Origin: JAJKIV01 sp036274195
GTDB lineage: Bacteria; Gemmatimonadota; Gemmatimonadetes; Gemmatimonadales; Gemmatimonadaceae
Direction: 5' to 3'
Length of the DNA stretch: 64,000 nt
NCBI GenBank assembly: GCA_036274195.1
Contig: DASUGD010000357.1
Span: 1-64,000, forward strand
Part shown: positions 1-9,328 of the stretch, in pieces
How positions within the stretch are numbered: the first letter of the stretch is position 1
Layout: each line of letters opens with the position of its first letter
Notes under the pieces: generated by a model
Seen by the model: the letters and a program-made list of their open reading frames with translations, nothing else
What the model was told of the DNA's origin: nothing
Database searches by the model: none
Program-made: the position numbers and the translations under genes

Positions 1-83
1 CCTCGGGCGCTGGAATGATCCCGCAGGAGTCTGACCCCTTTCTCCGGTGTTTATTCGCCCCTCCCAGGGTTAGGTTTCGCGCC

Positions 84-2996
84 GTGAAGGATGCGATCGT
101 CGTGCGCGGAGCACGCCAGCACAACCTCAAGGGATTCGACCTCGAGATCCCGCGACGGAGCTACACTGTCGTCACCGGGCCCTCGGGCTCAGGGAAATCC
201 TCCCTGGCGTTCGATACGATCTACGCCGAGGGCCAGCGCCGGTACGTCGAGTCGCTTTCGGCGTACGCGCGACAGTTCCTCGAGCGTATGGAGAAGCCCG
301 ACGTCGACTCGATCGACGGGCTCTCGCCGGCGGTTGCGATCGAGCAGAAGAACCCCACGAAGACGTCTCGCTCCACGGTTGGCACGGCCACCGAGATCTA
401 CGATTACCTGCGGCTGCTCTGGGCCCGCATCGGGCGAACGTTCTGCCCGGTCTGCGGCCGCGAGCTGAAGCCCGACACGGTGCAGTCGGTCGTCGATTCC
501 ATCATGGCCCTTCCGGAGGGAACGCGCTTCGCGGTCGCGTTCCCGCTGCGACTCTCGAGCAAGGTGACGCACGAGGTCGTGGTCGAGAACCTGCGTGCGC
601 AGGGGTTCCTGCGCGTGAGCATCGACGGCCGCATCCTCCACCTCGATGACGTTGCCGCCGAACGGCTGAACCTAACGAAGGTCCGCGAGCTGCTCGTCGT
701 GGTGGACCGCCTCACGGTCGGCCCCGAGGCAGGCGGCCGATCGGCGGACGCGGTGGGGATCGCATTTCGCGAAGGCGATGGGGACTGTGTCATTTTGACG
801 GTGGGAACGGGGAACAGGGAACCGGGAACCGGGCCTCCTGGTGAAGCTCCTGTTCCCAGTTCCCCGTTCCCCGTTCCCGAAATCCTGCGCTTCACCGAGC
901 GCTTCGAATGCCCTAACGATGGCACCCGCGCACCGTCGCCCACACCGCAGCTCTTCTCGTTCAACAACCCGCGTGGCGCCTGCCCGACGTGCAACGGCTT
1001 CGGCGCGGTGCTCGAGTACGATGAAGCGCTGATCGTTCCCTACCCCGAGCGGTCCCTGCGCGACGGCGCCATCGACCCGTGGACGAAGCCGCGCTACGAC
1101 GGGAAGCGACGTGCGCTCGCCGAATTCGCCCGGCGCGAAGGCATCTCCATGGACGTCGCCTGGCGCAAGCTCTCGAGCGCCCAGCGGGACGCCCTGCTGC
1201 GCACGCGCTCGCGTGGCTACAAGGGCATCCTTCCGTTCCTCGAGGACCTCGAGGAAAAGCGCTACAAGCAATACATCCGCGTGTTTCTCCGGCAGTACCA
1301 GAGCGCTCGCGAGTGCCCGACGTGCCACGGCACCAAGCTCAAGCCGGAAGCGCTGCAGGTGCGGATCGCCGAGCGCTCCATCGCGGATGTTGCCGAGCTG
1401 CCCGTGGATCGACTGATCGAGTGGCTGAACGGCCTCACGCTGACCGAGTTCGAGGCACAGGTCGCCGCACACATCCTGAAGGAGGCCCGCAACCGCGTGC
1501 AGTTCATGTGCGACGTTGGCCTCAACTACCTCACGATGAACCGCGGCACGAGAACGCTGTCCGGCGGCGAGGCGCAGCGCATCGGGTTGGCGAACTCGTT
1601 AGGCTCGCAGCTCGTCGACACGCTGTACGTCCTCGACGAGCCGTCGATCGGGCTGCACCCTCGCGACATGGACCGGCTGCTCCGCCTGCTGCTCCGCCTC
1701 CGCGACGGCGGCAACACCGTGCTCGTCGTCGAGCACGACCCCGAGGCGATCCGCGTGGCGGACTACATGGTGGAGCTCGGGCCCGCGAGCGGCGAGCATG
1801 GCGGCGCGGTGGTGTTCGCGGGCCCAATGAGTCGAGCGGCCGAGAGCCCGCTGACCGGGCAATACCTGTCCGGCGAGCGCGTCATCCCGCTTCCGAGCGA
1901 GCGCCGGCACGTCGGCCCGCGGTGGCTCAACCTGACGGGCGCCCGCGAGCACAACCTCGCGGGCGTCGACGTTCGCATCCCGTTAGGCGCGATGACCGTC
2001 GTGACCGGCGTCTCCGGCTCCGGCAAGAGCACGCTGATTCACGACGTGTTGTACCGTGCCCTCGAGACGCGCCTCACGGGCGAGCATTCGGCCAAGCAGC
2101 ACCTCGGCGAGCGCGTCGGCTCCTTCACGTCGCTCACGGGCTTCGAGGCGCTGGACGACGTCGTCCTCATCGACCAGGAGCCGATCGGCAAGACGCCCCG
2201 GTCGAACCCCGTCACCTATGTGAAAGCGTTCGACGAGATCCGGAAGCTGTTCGCCGATACCCCGCTCGCGCGACAGCGGCGCTACACGCCGAGCACGTTC
2301 AGCTTCAACGTGAGTGGCGGCCGATGCGAGCACTGCGAGGGCGCGGGCTATCTCGAGGTGGAGATGGTGTTCATGGCCGACGTCTTCGTTCCGTGCGAGG
2401 AATGCGGCGGCAAGCGCTTCAAGCCGGACGTCCTGGAGGTGCTCGTTCACGGGAAGAGCATTTACGACGTGCTTCAGATGACGGTCGACCAGGCCATCCG
2501 GTTCTTCCCGTACGAGGAGAAGCTCGGCCAGGCGCTCTGGCAGCTGCAGCAGGTCGGGCTTGGCTATTTGCGACTCGGGCAGCCGGCCACGACGCTCTCC
2601 GGCGGCGAGGCGCAGCGCATCAAGGTTGCCCGCGAGCTCGCGCTGGCGAAGCGGACGGGCGGCAAGAAGCTCTACATCATGGACGAGCCGACGACCGGGC
2701 TGCACCTCGAGGACATCCGCAAGCTGGCCGGCGTGCTCGATCGGCTGGTCGACGCGGGCCACACGCTCGTGCTCATCGAGCACAACCTCGACGTCATCAA
2801 GCTCGCCGACTGGATCATCGACCTCGGGCCCGAGGCCGGTGACCGCGGTGGCCGCGTCGTGGCGATGGGTCGGCCGGAAGATGTCGCGAAGGTCGAGGGG
2901 TCCTACACGGGAGCGTGGCTGCGTCCCCTGCTCTCGGGGCCGGCCGCCACGGCCAGGACGCCGGCCCGAGCACGACCGAAGGCACGCGCGTCCTAG
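84..2996 (+). CDS. uvrA: Excinuclease ABC subunit UvrA
   Basis: Damage-recognition ATPase of nucleotide excision repair; with UvrB it scans DNA and loads UvrB at lesions. About 970 residues from the GTG at 84, close to family length. That start puts DAIVVRGARQHNLKG at the N-terminus, as in other UvrA proteins; an in-frame ATG at 15 would add 23 unconserved residues. Two ABC modules are visible: Walker A GPSGSGKS near residue 32 and GVSGSGKST near 642, signatures LSGGEAQR near 492 and 837, Walker B ending in DEPSIGLHP and DEPTTGLH. Zinc-finger cysteines occur at CPVC (about 121), CPTC twice, and CEHC/CEEC in module 2. Where many UvrAs have CPxC before the FSFNNP segment, this one has CPND. Around residues 240-265 a palindromic DNA repeat is translated in frame (separate entry). 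Identification is secure; the start is less so. Confidence 0.97.
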   Translation: MKDAIVVRGARQHNLKGFDLEIPRRSYTVVTGPSGSGKSSLAFDTIYAEGQRRYVESLSAYARQFLERMEKPDVDSIDGLSPAVAIEQKNPTKTSRSTVGTATEIYDYLRLLWARIGRTFCPVCGRELKPDTVQSVVDSIMALPEGTRFAVAFPLRLSSKVTHEVVVENLRAQGFLRVSIDGRILHLDDVAAERLNLTKVRELLVVVDRLTVGPEAGGRSADAVGIAFREGDGDCVILTVGTGNREPGTGPPGEAPVPSSPFPVPEILRFTERFECPNDGTRAPSPTPQLFSFNNPRGACPTCNGFGAVLEYDEALIVPYPERSLRDGAIDPWTKPRYDGKRRALAEFARREGISMDVAWRKLSSAQRDALLRTRSRGYKGILPFLEDLEEKRYKQYIRVFLRQYQSARECPTCHGTKLKPEALQVRIAERSIADVAELPVDRLIEWLNGLTLTEFEAQVAAHILKEARNRVQFMCDVGLNYLTMNRGTRTLSGGEAQRIGLANSLGSQLVDTLYVLDEPSIGLHPRDMDRLLRLLLRLRDGGNTVLVVEHDPEAIRVADYMVELGPASGEHGGAVVFAGPMSRAAESPLTGQYLSGERVIPLPSERRHVGPRWLNLTGAREHNLAGVDVRIPLGAMTVVTGVSGSGKSTLIHDVLYRALETRLTGEHSAKQHLGERVGSFTSLTGFEALDDVVLIDQEPIGKTPRSNPVTYVKAFDEIRKLFADTPLARQRRYTPSTFSFNVSGGRCEHCEGAGYLEVEMVFMADVFVPCEECGGKRFKPDVLEVLVHGKSIYDVLQMTVDQAIRFFPYEEKLGQALWQLQQVGLGYLRLGQPATTLSGGEAQRIKVARELALAKRTGGKKLYIMDEPTTGLHLEDIRKLAGVLDRLVDAGHTLVLIEHNLDVIKLADWIIDLGPEAGDRGGRVVAMGRPEDVAKVEGSYTGAWLRPLLSGPAATARTPARARPKARAS
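803..878. repeat. Palindromic GGGAAC-iteration element, in frame inside uvrA
   Basis: The left arm is a run of GGGAAC-type units and the right arm is their reverse complement (GTTCCC units), separated by a loop of about 17 bases ending in AGCTCC. The 76 bp add roughly 25 residues to UvrA, read as GNREPGTG on the left arm and a Pro/Ser/Phe-rich stretch on the right. It lies just before the FTERFECP segment, a region where other UvrA proteins have no such insert. Related elements lie at 37421-37480 and 63472-63574. Confidence 0.8.
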
Positions 2997-3035
2997 CGCG
3001 TTAGGCCCGGTGCGTTAGGCTCGGCGGTCGCCGCA

Positions 3036-3896
3036 TCAGCTCTTCGTGAGCGGGCGGCGTGCGACCGCCCGGCGTCGCTCCTGGAGCCGCCTCACGAGTC
3101 GCGTCATGCGTCGTCGCGAGAGCAGCCGATTCGCCAGGACCACGATCTTGTTTCGAAAGCCGGTGACGACGACGCGCTTCCCGCGGTTCGCCGCACGGTA
3201 GCCGGCTTCCGCCACTTCGCGCGACGTCATGGTTTGTGGCCCGCCCGCCGGCGCGTCGGCGTGGATGCCGGCCTGGCCATGGAACTCGGTGCGAGTCGGC
3301 CCCGGGCAGAGCGCCGTCACCGTCACGCCGGTCCCCGCGACCTCTTCCGCCAGCGCCTCCGAGAACGACTGCACGTAAGCCTTGGACGCGTAGTACACTG
3401 CCATGAGCGGCCCTGGCTGAAACGCGGCGAGCGATGACACGTTCACGATCTGACCGTGCCGCCTCGCGAGCATGCCCGGCAGCACGAGCTTCGCCAGATG
3501 AGTCAGCGCCGCGATGTTCAGGTCGATGATCTCGAGCTCGCGCTCCAGGTCTGTCTCGTGGAAGTAGCCGTGCGTCCCGATGCCGGCGTTGTTGACCAGC
3601 GCGACGACGCGGTCATCGATGGACCGCATGCGCGCCGCGAGATGCTCACGATCGAGGCGCCGCGCGAGGTCCGCCGGGAATACCTCGCAGACGATGCCGT
3701 AGCGCTCGCCGAGTGAACGGCCGAGTGACTCGAGCGCATCGCGCCGACGCGCGACGAGCACGAGGTCGTGCCCATCTCGCGCGTAGAGGTCGGCGAAATC
3801 GCGACCGATTCCGCTCGACGCGCCGGTGATGATCGCGATTGGCCGACTCTCACCGCGGCGTGCGGTGTTGGGAACAGATGCGGGCAATGCAGTCAC
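3036..3896 (-). CDS. SDR family NAD(P)-dependent oxidoreductase
   Basis: Classical short-chain dehydrogenase of 286 residues with a GTG start. The Rossmann motif TGASSGIG is near residue 24, the NNAG motif follows, then the catalytic Ser in VNVSSLAA and the YxxxK pair in YYASKAY. PGPTRTEF after the active site is typical of the DltE/SDR oxidoreductase subgroup. A basic C-terminal tail is rich in Arg, as in several membrane-associated SDRs of unknown substrate. It converges on uvrA with a 39-bp spacer that itself carries two CGTTAGG words. Substrate cannot be told from sequence. Confidence 0.88.
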   Translation of the reverse strand: MTALPASVPNTARRGESRPIAIITGASSGIGRDFADLYARDGHDLVLVARRRDALESLGRSLGERYGIVCEVFPADLARRLDREHLAARMRSIDDRVVALVNNAGIGTHGYFHETDLERELEIIDLNIAALTHLAKLVLPGMLARRHGQIVNVSSLAAFQPGPLMAVYYASKAYVQSFSEALAEEVAGTGVTVTALCPGPTRTEFHGQAGIHADAPAGGPQTMTSREVAEAGYRAANRGKRVVVTGFRNKIVVLANRLLSRRRMTRLVRRLQERRRAVARRPLTKS

Positions 3897-3907
3897 GTTC
3901 GCCTCGC

Positions 3908-3936
3908 TTGACCCCTCTCTACGCCCCGTCTACTTT
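3908..3936 (+). promoter_or_regulatory. Predicted sigma70-type promoter of tRNA-Asn
   Basis: TTGACC (3908-3913) and TACTTT (3931-3936) are separated by 17 bases, and the tRNA starts 11 bases after the -10 box. The -35 box matches consensus in five of six positions; the -10 is weaker. It overlaps the start region of the divergent SDR gene. Confidence 0.5.
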
Positions 3937-3946
3937 TCGGGCTCAT

Positions 3947-4019
3947 TCCCGAGTAGCTCAGGTGGTAGAGCAGGTGACTGTTAATCACCGGGTCGGGGGT
4001 TCGAGTCCCTCCTCGGGAG
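3947..4019 (+). tRNA. tRNA-Asn (anticodon GTT)
   Basis: A full cloverleaf of 73 nt can be folded: acceptor TCCCGAG pairs with CTCGGGA, a standard D arm (GCTCAGGTGGTAGAGC) follows, the anticodon stem GGTGA/TCACC holds loop CTGTTAA with anticodon GTT, and the T arm contains GTTCGAGTCC. Discriminator base is G. CCA is not encoded. A strong hairpin terminator follows about 40 bases downstream. Confidence 0.97.
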
Positions 4020-4056
4020 CTGCGCCAAGTAACCGAGCACCAACAATAACAGGAAA

Positions 4057-4090
4057 GGGGTCGGGCGTGTGCCCGGCCCCTCTTCTCTTG
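4057..4090 (+). terminator. Rho-independent terminator after tRNA-Asn
   Basis: A 10-bp GC-rich stem (GGGGTCGGGC with GCCCGGCCCC, one G-T pair) with a GTGT loop is followed by the T-rich tail TCTTCTCTT. Confidence 0.8.
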
Positions 4091-4182
4091 CCCGGGCGTC
4101 ATGCTCGAGAACCAGAACGATAGCGGCCCGGCGAGCACTCGATCAGCTCATCGCGTTACGACGGGCTGCCTAACGCCGACGC

Positions 4183-5940
4183 TCACGGGCCGTTGGCGGG
4201 ACGGTCGAAGCAGATGCGAATGGCCCGCGTCGCCGGGTCCCGGTTCGGGCGCGTCCGCTCGGCGCGGCTCGGCAGCGGCGGCAACGTGAACACGCCATCG
4301 ATCGCGTTCTGCACGTACCCGCCCTGCGCCGCAACGGCATTGGCGAGGGCGACGGGCTCGCCCGCATACGCCATGTGCATGACGACCCAGCCGCACGGTG
4401 CCGCGACCGCCCGAAGTCGCAGCACCTCGCGATTCGCCCAGCTGCTGTCCGCCGTACCGGCGAAGCCGCCCGCCTCGGTGTAGATCACCGACGAGTAGGC
4501 ACCGATCATCTGGCACCCTCGTGCGCGCTGCGCGCCCTCCGGCGCGCATGTCCGCTGCTCGAGCCAGCGTGATGCGGAATCCAGCGGAATCGGCGCTGGA
4601 GTGCTGCGCCACGGCACCGTGTAGAACAGCCACTGCGGCGCAGCGCGCGGCATGATGTAGATCGCGTCGCCGGTCGAGCGCTGCTCTTCCTCCAACAGGC
4701 GAATGAGGGGCCGCATGTGCGCTCGCCGAAAATGCGGGTCCGTCAGGCCAACGACGGCATCGGCACACGCGGTCGCAAGAAGGCTGGCGGCCGCCACGAC
4801 GCCGATCGACCGCGACACGTCTGGGCGCACCCGCGTGGCGACGGCACGCAGGCCGGCCGCAGCGAGCAGTGCCCAGAATGGCGCGGTGAAGGTCCAGAGA
4901 CGTGCCGTGAGCGGGTAGGCCCGAAACGTCGACGCCACGAGCGCAATCGCGACCGGCCCGATCATGAGCAGCGCACCCGCAGCGCCGCGCCGGCGCCAGA
5001 CCTCCCACAACCCAACGCCGCACACCACGAGGATCGCCGCACTCAGTACGACGGTCACCGTGCGGGAGCTGCCGGCGAGCGCATCATGCCCGAGAAACAC
5101 CTCGGCCGACACGTCGTGCCACAGACCCCACAGCGCTGCGGCGGCCCCGGGCCCCCACGGCACGAGAAAGCGGTTGCTGAAATACGTCGTCAGGAACGAG
5201 TCGCTCGTTGCCCGGCGAATGACGAACAGGTACGGCAGCGCCAACGTCGCCGCCCAGATGAGCGCCGCCAGCAACAGCATCCGCCGCGCACGCGGGCTGC
5301 GCCTAACGTCGTCCGACGCCAGAAGCGCGCCCCAGCAGGTGGGCAGGACGAACGCGGCCGGAAACGCCGCCACGAGACCCACGGCGCCAGCGCACACCAG
5401 GACCAGCCACCGACGCCGGTCCTCGGCGTTCTCCAGCACGCGCAGCGTGGCAAGGGCCAGCGCCGCGCTGACGAGGGCGTCCGTGCCGTACGGCTTGACT
5501 TCCGTGGAGTAGTAGAGAAGGAGTGGGGAGAGCGCAGCAATGGATGCCGCAATGATCCCCGTCTCGTGATCGACGAGCCTCGTCGCTGTGCGCCACACCA
5601 CCCACGGCAACAGGATGCCGGCAATCAGCGGGAGGAGCCGGAGCGCGAGCTCGTTAGGTCCGAGGACCATGGCGGCTGCGCGCTCGCCGAACAGAAAGAG
5701 CCACGGCGCACTCTGGTTTTCGCCCAGCGGACCAAGCAGCGCGACGAACGAGCGCCCGACGATGTTGTTGGCGAGCATGGCCTCGTCGAGCCACAGGGAC
5801 CGCACGGTGAAGTACGCCGCGAGTCGGAGTGCAGCCCCGACGAGAACGACGACCATGACGCCGCGCGCGATGTTCGCGGCGTGGCCGTGGCGCTCGGGTG
5901 CCTGGCGCTCTGACGAGATGGGGACGACGCCGGCCGACAT
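4183..5940 (-). CDS. GT39-type membrane glycosyltransferase (ArnT/PMT-like)
   Basis: Integral membrane protein of 585 residues with many hydrophobic segments. The first periplasmic loop carries LWLDEAML near residues 49-56; the Asp-Glu pair matches the catalytic acidic motif of polyprenyl-phosphate-dependent GT-C glycosyltransferases (family 39, ArnT, PMT). A second loop contains YYSTEVKPYG, also typical of the family. It would move a sugar from a lipid-linked donor to a periplasmic acceptor. No partner gene for lipid A or protein glycosylation is adjacent, so the acceptor is unknown. Start is the ATG at 5940. Confidence 0.82.
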   Translation of the reverse strand: MSAGVVPISSERQAPERHGHAANIARGVMVVVLVGAALRLAAYFTVRSLWLDEAMLANNIVGRSFVALLGPLGENQSAPWLFLFGERAAAMVLGPNELALRLLPLIAGILLPWVVWRTATRLVDHETGIIAASIAALSPLLLYYSTEVKPYGTDALVSAALALATLRVLENAEDRRRWLVLVCAGAVGLVAAFPAAFVLPTCWGALLASDDVRRSPRARRMLLLAALIWAATLALPYLFVIRRATSDSFLTTYFSNRFLVPWGPGAAAALWGLWHDVSAEVFLGHDALAGSSRTVTVVLSAAILVVCGVGLWEVWRRRGAAGALLMIGPVAIALVASTFRAYPLTARLWTFTAPFWALLAAAGLRAVATRVRPDVSRSIGVVAAASLLATACADAVVGLTDPHFRRAHMRPLIRLLEEEQRSTGDAIYIMPRAAPQWLFYTVPWRSTPAPIPLDSASRWLEQRTCAPEGAQRARGCQMIGAYSSVIYTEAGGFAGTADSSWANREVLRLRAVAAPCGWVVMHMAYAGEPVALANAVAAQGGYVQNAIDGVFTLPPLPSRAERTRPNRDPATRAIRICFDRPANGP

Positions 5941-6081
5941 GGGCGAACGGGCGAGTGGAGCGTTAACGCGAGGTGCGCCGCCAGAGCCGCGAAGCCGACT
6001 CGGGTACAGATGAATGACGAGGGCGAGTAGCGCCCGTCACTCCTGCGGGACCTAACGCCTCGGCGACCGAGTCGCGACCGC

Positions 6082-8040
6082 CTACTGTGGGTCGGGCGCT
6101 ACCGCGCGAAGGATGTCGCGAAACCGCGGCTCACCGCGGATGGCATCGAAACCGGGATCCTTCAGCGCCGCTGCCAACGTCCCGTCGTCACGGGTGCGCA
6201 GCAGCGCGGTCAGCGCTCGCTTGTTGTCGTGAGCGGCCACGTAGGCCAGGGCAAGCTGGCTTCCCTGCTTAGCGGTGAATGGAGCTTTCGGAGGAATCCG
6301 CTTCACGAGCGACGCCAATCGGTCGCGCGCGGCACGGGTCTCACCAACCCGCGCTTCGAACGTCGCAATCAGCGTCTGCGCCTGCCAGTCATCCCCGAGT
6401 CGCTCGGTCACCTCGGCGTCGGCCCACGCGCCTCGCAGATCGCCCCGCGCCGCGTTCGCCCGCGCGCGAAGCGCATAGGCCTCCGGATCCGTTGGCGACA
6501 TTGCGAGCGCGCTGTCGATCAGGCGCCGCGCTGCGTCGGGCTGGCGCGATCGCAGCAAGGCGATCGCCGCGTCGGCCAGGGCCCGCGAGCCCGGATTCAC
6601 GCGGTCGCGCGTGCCAACGGGAAGCGGGGTACCCGGTGGCCCGAGTGATCGTCCGTTGAGGTTTGGACTCTCCACCACGGGGACTTCGGTCGTCGAAGCG
6701 CTCGACGATGTCTTGACGCGCGACGCGATCGCGTCGCCAATGGACGGGGACGACGCGCGCGCGTCCGCACCTGGCACCACACCTCGCGAGGTCTCCGCGG
6801 GCGACGTCGTCGCAGCCGCCGCGCCGCTCGTCGTCTGCGGAAGTGGCGTCTCGGTGGACGTGCTCGTTGGGGCGCTCGCGCTTTCCGGGGTGACGGCTGC
6901 CGGCGATGGCGCCGGACGCTCGAAGCTCGCGCCGAACATGGCGTAGAAGGCGAACGCCCCGGCGAGCGCGCTGCCTGCCACGAGAAGTGCCATTCGCACC
7001 GTCGAGCGCTGGTGCTCCGGCGCGCCGACGACGCGCGCCGTCGCAACCTCCTGAGCCGGTACGGCGATGCCCTCGGCACCAGTGCGGCGGAACGGAATCG
7101 TCGACGCACCGGCCGACGGTGGTTCGGCTCGGGTTTCTCCCGAGGTCAGGAGAGCGCCGACGGCCTGGCGTCGGCGGAGCATCGCCGCAGTCGGCGTATC
7201 CTCGCGGAGCTGCTCCACGAACTCCGATGCCGACGCCCACCGGCGTGCGGGGTCTTTCTCCAGCGCTCCCTCGAGCGCGAGCAGAAGCCGCTGCGGCGTG
7301 TCTGGCCGGAGCAGCGTGAGTGGAGCGAGGTCCTGGTGCTTCTGCTTGTAGATGATTCCGAAGAGGCTCTCTCCCTCCCACGCGCGCTTGCCGGACAGCA
7401 TCTCCCATCCGACGACGCCGAGGCTGTAGAGATCCGCCCGGCCGTCGATGGCCGCGTTGTCGATCTGCTCCGGCGCCATGTAGGCGGGCGTGCCGATCGC
7501 CATCCCGGTTGCCGTCACCTCTGCATCGCCCTGTGTCGCCTTCGCTATGCCGAAGTCCGAGAGCAGGGCCGAGCCTTTGTCGGCATCGATGAGTATGTTG
7601 TGCGGCTTGACGTCGCGATGGATGATCCCGTTCGCGTGTGCGTGCTCCAGCGCGAGCCCGATGTCTCGCAGGATCTGGACGGTCTCGTCGAATCGCAGCT
7701 TGCCTCGACGACGGAGAATCGTGATGAGCGACTCGCCGCGCACGTACTGCATAACGAGCGCGACGTGGCCGCCATGAAGGCGTCGCAGCTCGTACTGATG
7801 GACGATGTTGGGATGGCGGATCCGCGCATTGAGGCGCGCTTCACGCTCGAACCGCGACAGCGCGTCGGCGTCCGCGATGTACTTGGACGAAATGACCTTG
7901 ATCGCGACGTCGTGCCCGGCGGTGCGATGCCGCGCGAGGAAAACAGCTCCCATGCCGCCGCGTCCCAGCTCGCGCTTGACTATGTAGTCGCGCTCGAGCT
8001 CGGAGAGGTCGATACTGGGATCTGGGCGAGTTGCGGTCAT
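6082..8040 (-). CDS. Transmembrane Ser/Thr protein kinase with C-terminal TPR-like region
   Basis: About 652 residues from the ATG at 8040; an ORF extension upstream lacks homology. The kinase domain occupies about residues 19-280, with glycine loop GRGGMG near 26-31, VAIK lysine near 48, HRDVKPHN catalytic loop, DFGIAK and GTPAYMAPEQ. A single membrane helix (VRMALLVAGSALAGAFAFY) lies past residue 350. It is followed by a low-complexity Ser/Thr/Ala/Pro linker and a C-terminal alpha-helical Ala/Arg-rich region resembling TPR repeats (LIDSALAMSPTDPEAYALRARA). Topology implies a cytoplasmic kinase and a periplasmic sensor or docking domain. Target unknown. Confidence 0.93.
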   Translation of the reverse strand: MTATRPDPSIDLSELERDYIVKRELGRGGMGAVFLARHRTAGHDVAIKVISSKYIADADALSRFEREARLNARIRHPNIVHQYELRRLHGGHVALVMQYVRGESLITILRRRGKLRFDETVQILRDIGLALEHAHANGIIHRDVKPHNILIDADKGSALLSDFGIAKATQGDAEVTATGMAIGTPAYMAPEQIDNAAIDGRADLYSLGVVGWEMLSGKRAWEGESLFGIIYKQKHQDLAPLTLLRPDTPQRLLLALEGALEKDPARRWASASEFVEQLREDTPTAAMLRRRQAVGALLTSGETRAEPPSAGASTIPFRRTGAEGIAVPAQEVATARVVGAPEHQRSTVRMALLVAGSALAGAFAFYAMFGASFERPAPSPAAVTPESASAPTSTSTETPLPQTTSGAAAATTSPAETSRGVVPGADARASSPSIGDAIASRVKTSSSASTTEVPVVESPNLNGRSLGPPGTPLPVGTRDRVNPGSRALADAAIALLRSRQPDAARRLIDSALAMSPTDPEAYALRARANAARGDLRGAWADAEVTERLGDDWQAQTLIATFEARVGETRAARDRLASLVKRIPPKAPFTAKQGSQLALAYVAAHDNKRALTALLRTRDDGTLAAALKDPGFDAIRGEPRFRDILRAVAPDPQ

Positions 8041-8211
8041 CAAGTTTGGCGAGCTGGTGCATTCGATCCAGCAAAGACCGCACCGGGCGGCTTGAAGCAA
8101 CTCACGCGCACAATGTAACCCATGCAGCGCCAATGCGCCTCAGCAACCTGATGGTTGCCGAAGTGCCCGTGCGTGCCGCCGTTACCGCGTGCCCAAAAAC
8201 GGATTCGATGG

Positions 8212-8565
8212 TCAGCTCGGTCGCGGTGCAGGACCCATTCGCAGATCGAGCGCCCGCTCGACCGGTGTTGCATCCACGCCGTAATACCCGTCGATGAACC
8301 ACCGCACTACGCGATCCGTCAACTCGTTGGCGGCTCGATAGCTGATACGAGCCGCCGCCGCATCGATGATCGCGCGCTTGAGCGAAACGATCACCATTTC
8401 CGGCGTTCGACGCTCGGCCTTCGCGTTCCGAACGTAATCCAGAACGGCGTGTCGGAGGTCATCGTCGTCACGGCTTGGCTCGGCGAACGACATCGCGAAA
8501 AGCTGGCGAAGGTCGTCTCGGCCACCCGAGGCGAGTTGCACAGGCGATTCGGCGGATCGGCTCAT
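8212..8565 (-). CDS. Hypothetical small helical protein
   Basis: A 117-residue reading frame with ATG start, no signal peptide and no membrane segment. It is highly charged and mostly helical in appearance, with an acidic patch (SRDDDDLRHAV) followed by basic/amphipathic helices ending in RVVRWFIDGYYG. It stands alone between the kinase (172 bp downstream) and sixA. I recognise no family. Codon bias is like its neighbours, so it is likely coding. Confidence 0.55.
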   Translation of the reverse strand: MSRSAESPVQLASGGRDDLRQLFAMSFAEPSRDDDDLRHAVLDYVRNAKAERRTPEMVIVSLKRAIIDAAAARISYRAANELTDRVVRWFIDGYYGVDATPVERALDLRMGPAPRPS

Positions 8566-8814
8566 TAGTCAACCTATTCGCTGGATCGAGGGGCGATGCG
8601 GCCGCGGCGCAACAGCGTCGGAGCTACAACTCGAATCCGTTTCCCGGTTTCCCGCGACTTGTCACCGCATTAGAGCGGAACAATCTGCGCTTTTGCCGCG
8701 TGTCGCAAGGGCCCCAGGGAACGGGCCGGAAAGAGGCTGCAAGATTCGTGTTCGCGCGCTGCCCAGGCCGCGACGACCGTCACGAAATCTTGGCGACGAG
8801 CGACCGTCGCCTGG

Positions 8815-9318
8815 CTAGTCGGCCAAATCACGGAGAATTCCGGGTGGAATGGCCCACCTCAGGCGCCCGCGTCCAGCCTTCGCCTTATCCTCGAACTCGA
8901 TCAGGCACGCTCCACCCTTCTTCAACTCGACACCCGATTGATCGGAACCGCTGATGAGATACGTGACCAGGCACCCCAGTTGTGGCTCGTGGCCGACGAT
9001 GGCGACGACGCTCTGATCGAGCTGGCCGAGCCACGTTCCAACATCGTCGAGCGACGTCTCGGGCTCGAGCTCGCGAGCGGTTTCGACGCGGTCCAGATCG
9101 TACTCGCGCCTCAGGATCTCGGCCGTCTCGTTGGCGCGAGTGTACGGGCTCGAGACGAGAAGATCGATGCTCGGGACGACCTCGTGCAGCCCGCGCACCG
9201 TGCGCTTCATCTTGCGAATGCCCTCGGCCGTGAGCGGACGCAGCGCGTCGTCACGGCCGGTGGCAGCAAAGACCTCTCGGTCTTCGGCGATTGCGTGTCG
9301 AACGATGAGCAGTTCCAC
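8815..9318 (-). CDS. sixA: SixA-type phosphohistidine phosphatase
   Basis: Histidine phosphatase superfamily protein of 167 residues. The catalytic RHA motif is at residues 7-9, the second arginine region is SSPYTRANETAEIL, and the second catalytic histidine is in VGHEPQLG. Size and motifs match SixA, which removes phosphate from His-phosphotransfer domains and from phosphorylated NPr in E. coli. It is 10 bp downstream of the LolA-like gene and probably cotranscribed. The phosphorelay it acts on is not evident here. Confidence 0.88.
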   Translation of the reverse strand: MELLIVRHAIAEDREVFAATGRDDALRPLTAEGIRKMKRTVRGLHEVVPSIDLLVSSPYTRANETAEILRREYDLDRVETARELEPETSLDDVGTWLGQLDQSVVAIVGHEPQLGCLVTYLISGSDQSGVELKKGGACLIEFEDKAKAGRGRLRWAIPPGILRDLAD

Positions 9319-9328
9319 GAGCTCGCGT

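Noticed and set aside
1079..2842. A 587-codon frame in uvrA, second frame
   Set aside because: Overlapping shadow of uvrA with Arg/Ala-rich composition; no independent start signal.
3947..4090. tRNA-Asn as an integration site
   Set aside because: No integrase, direct repeat of the tRNA 3' end or foreign gene block follows; the downstream hairpin is a normal terminator.
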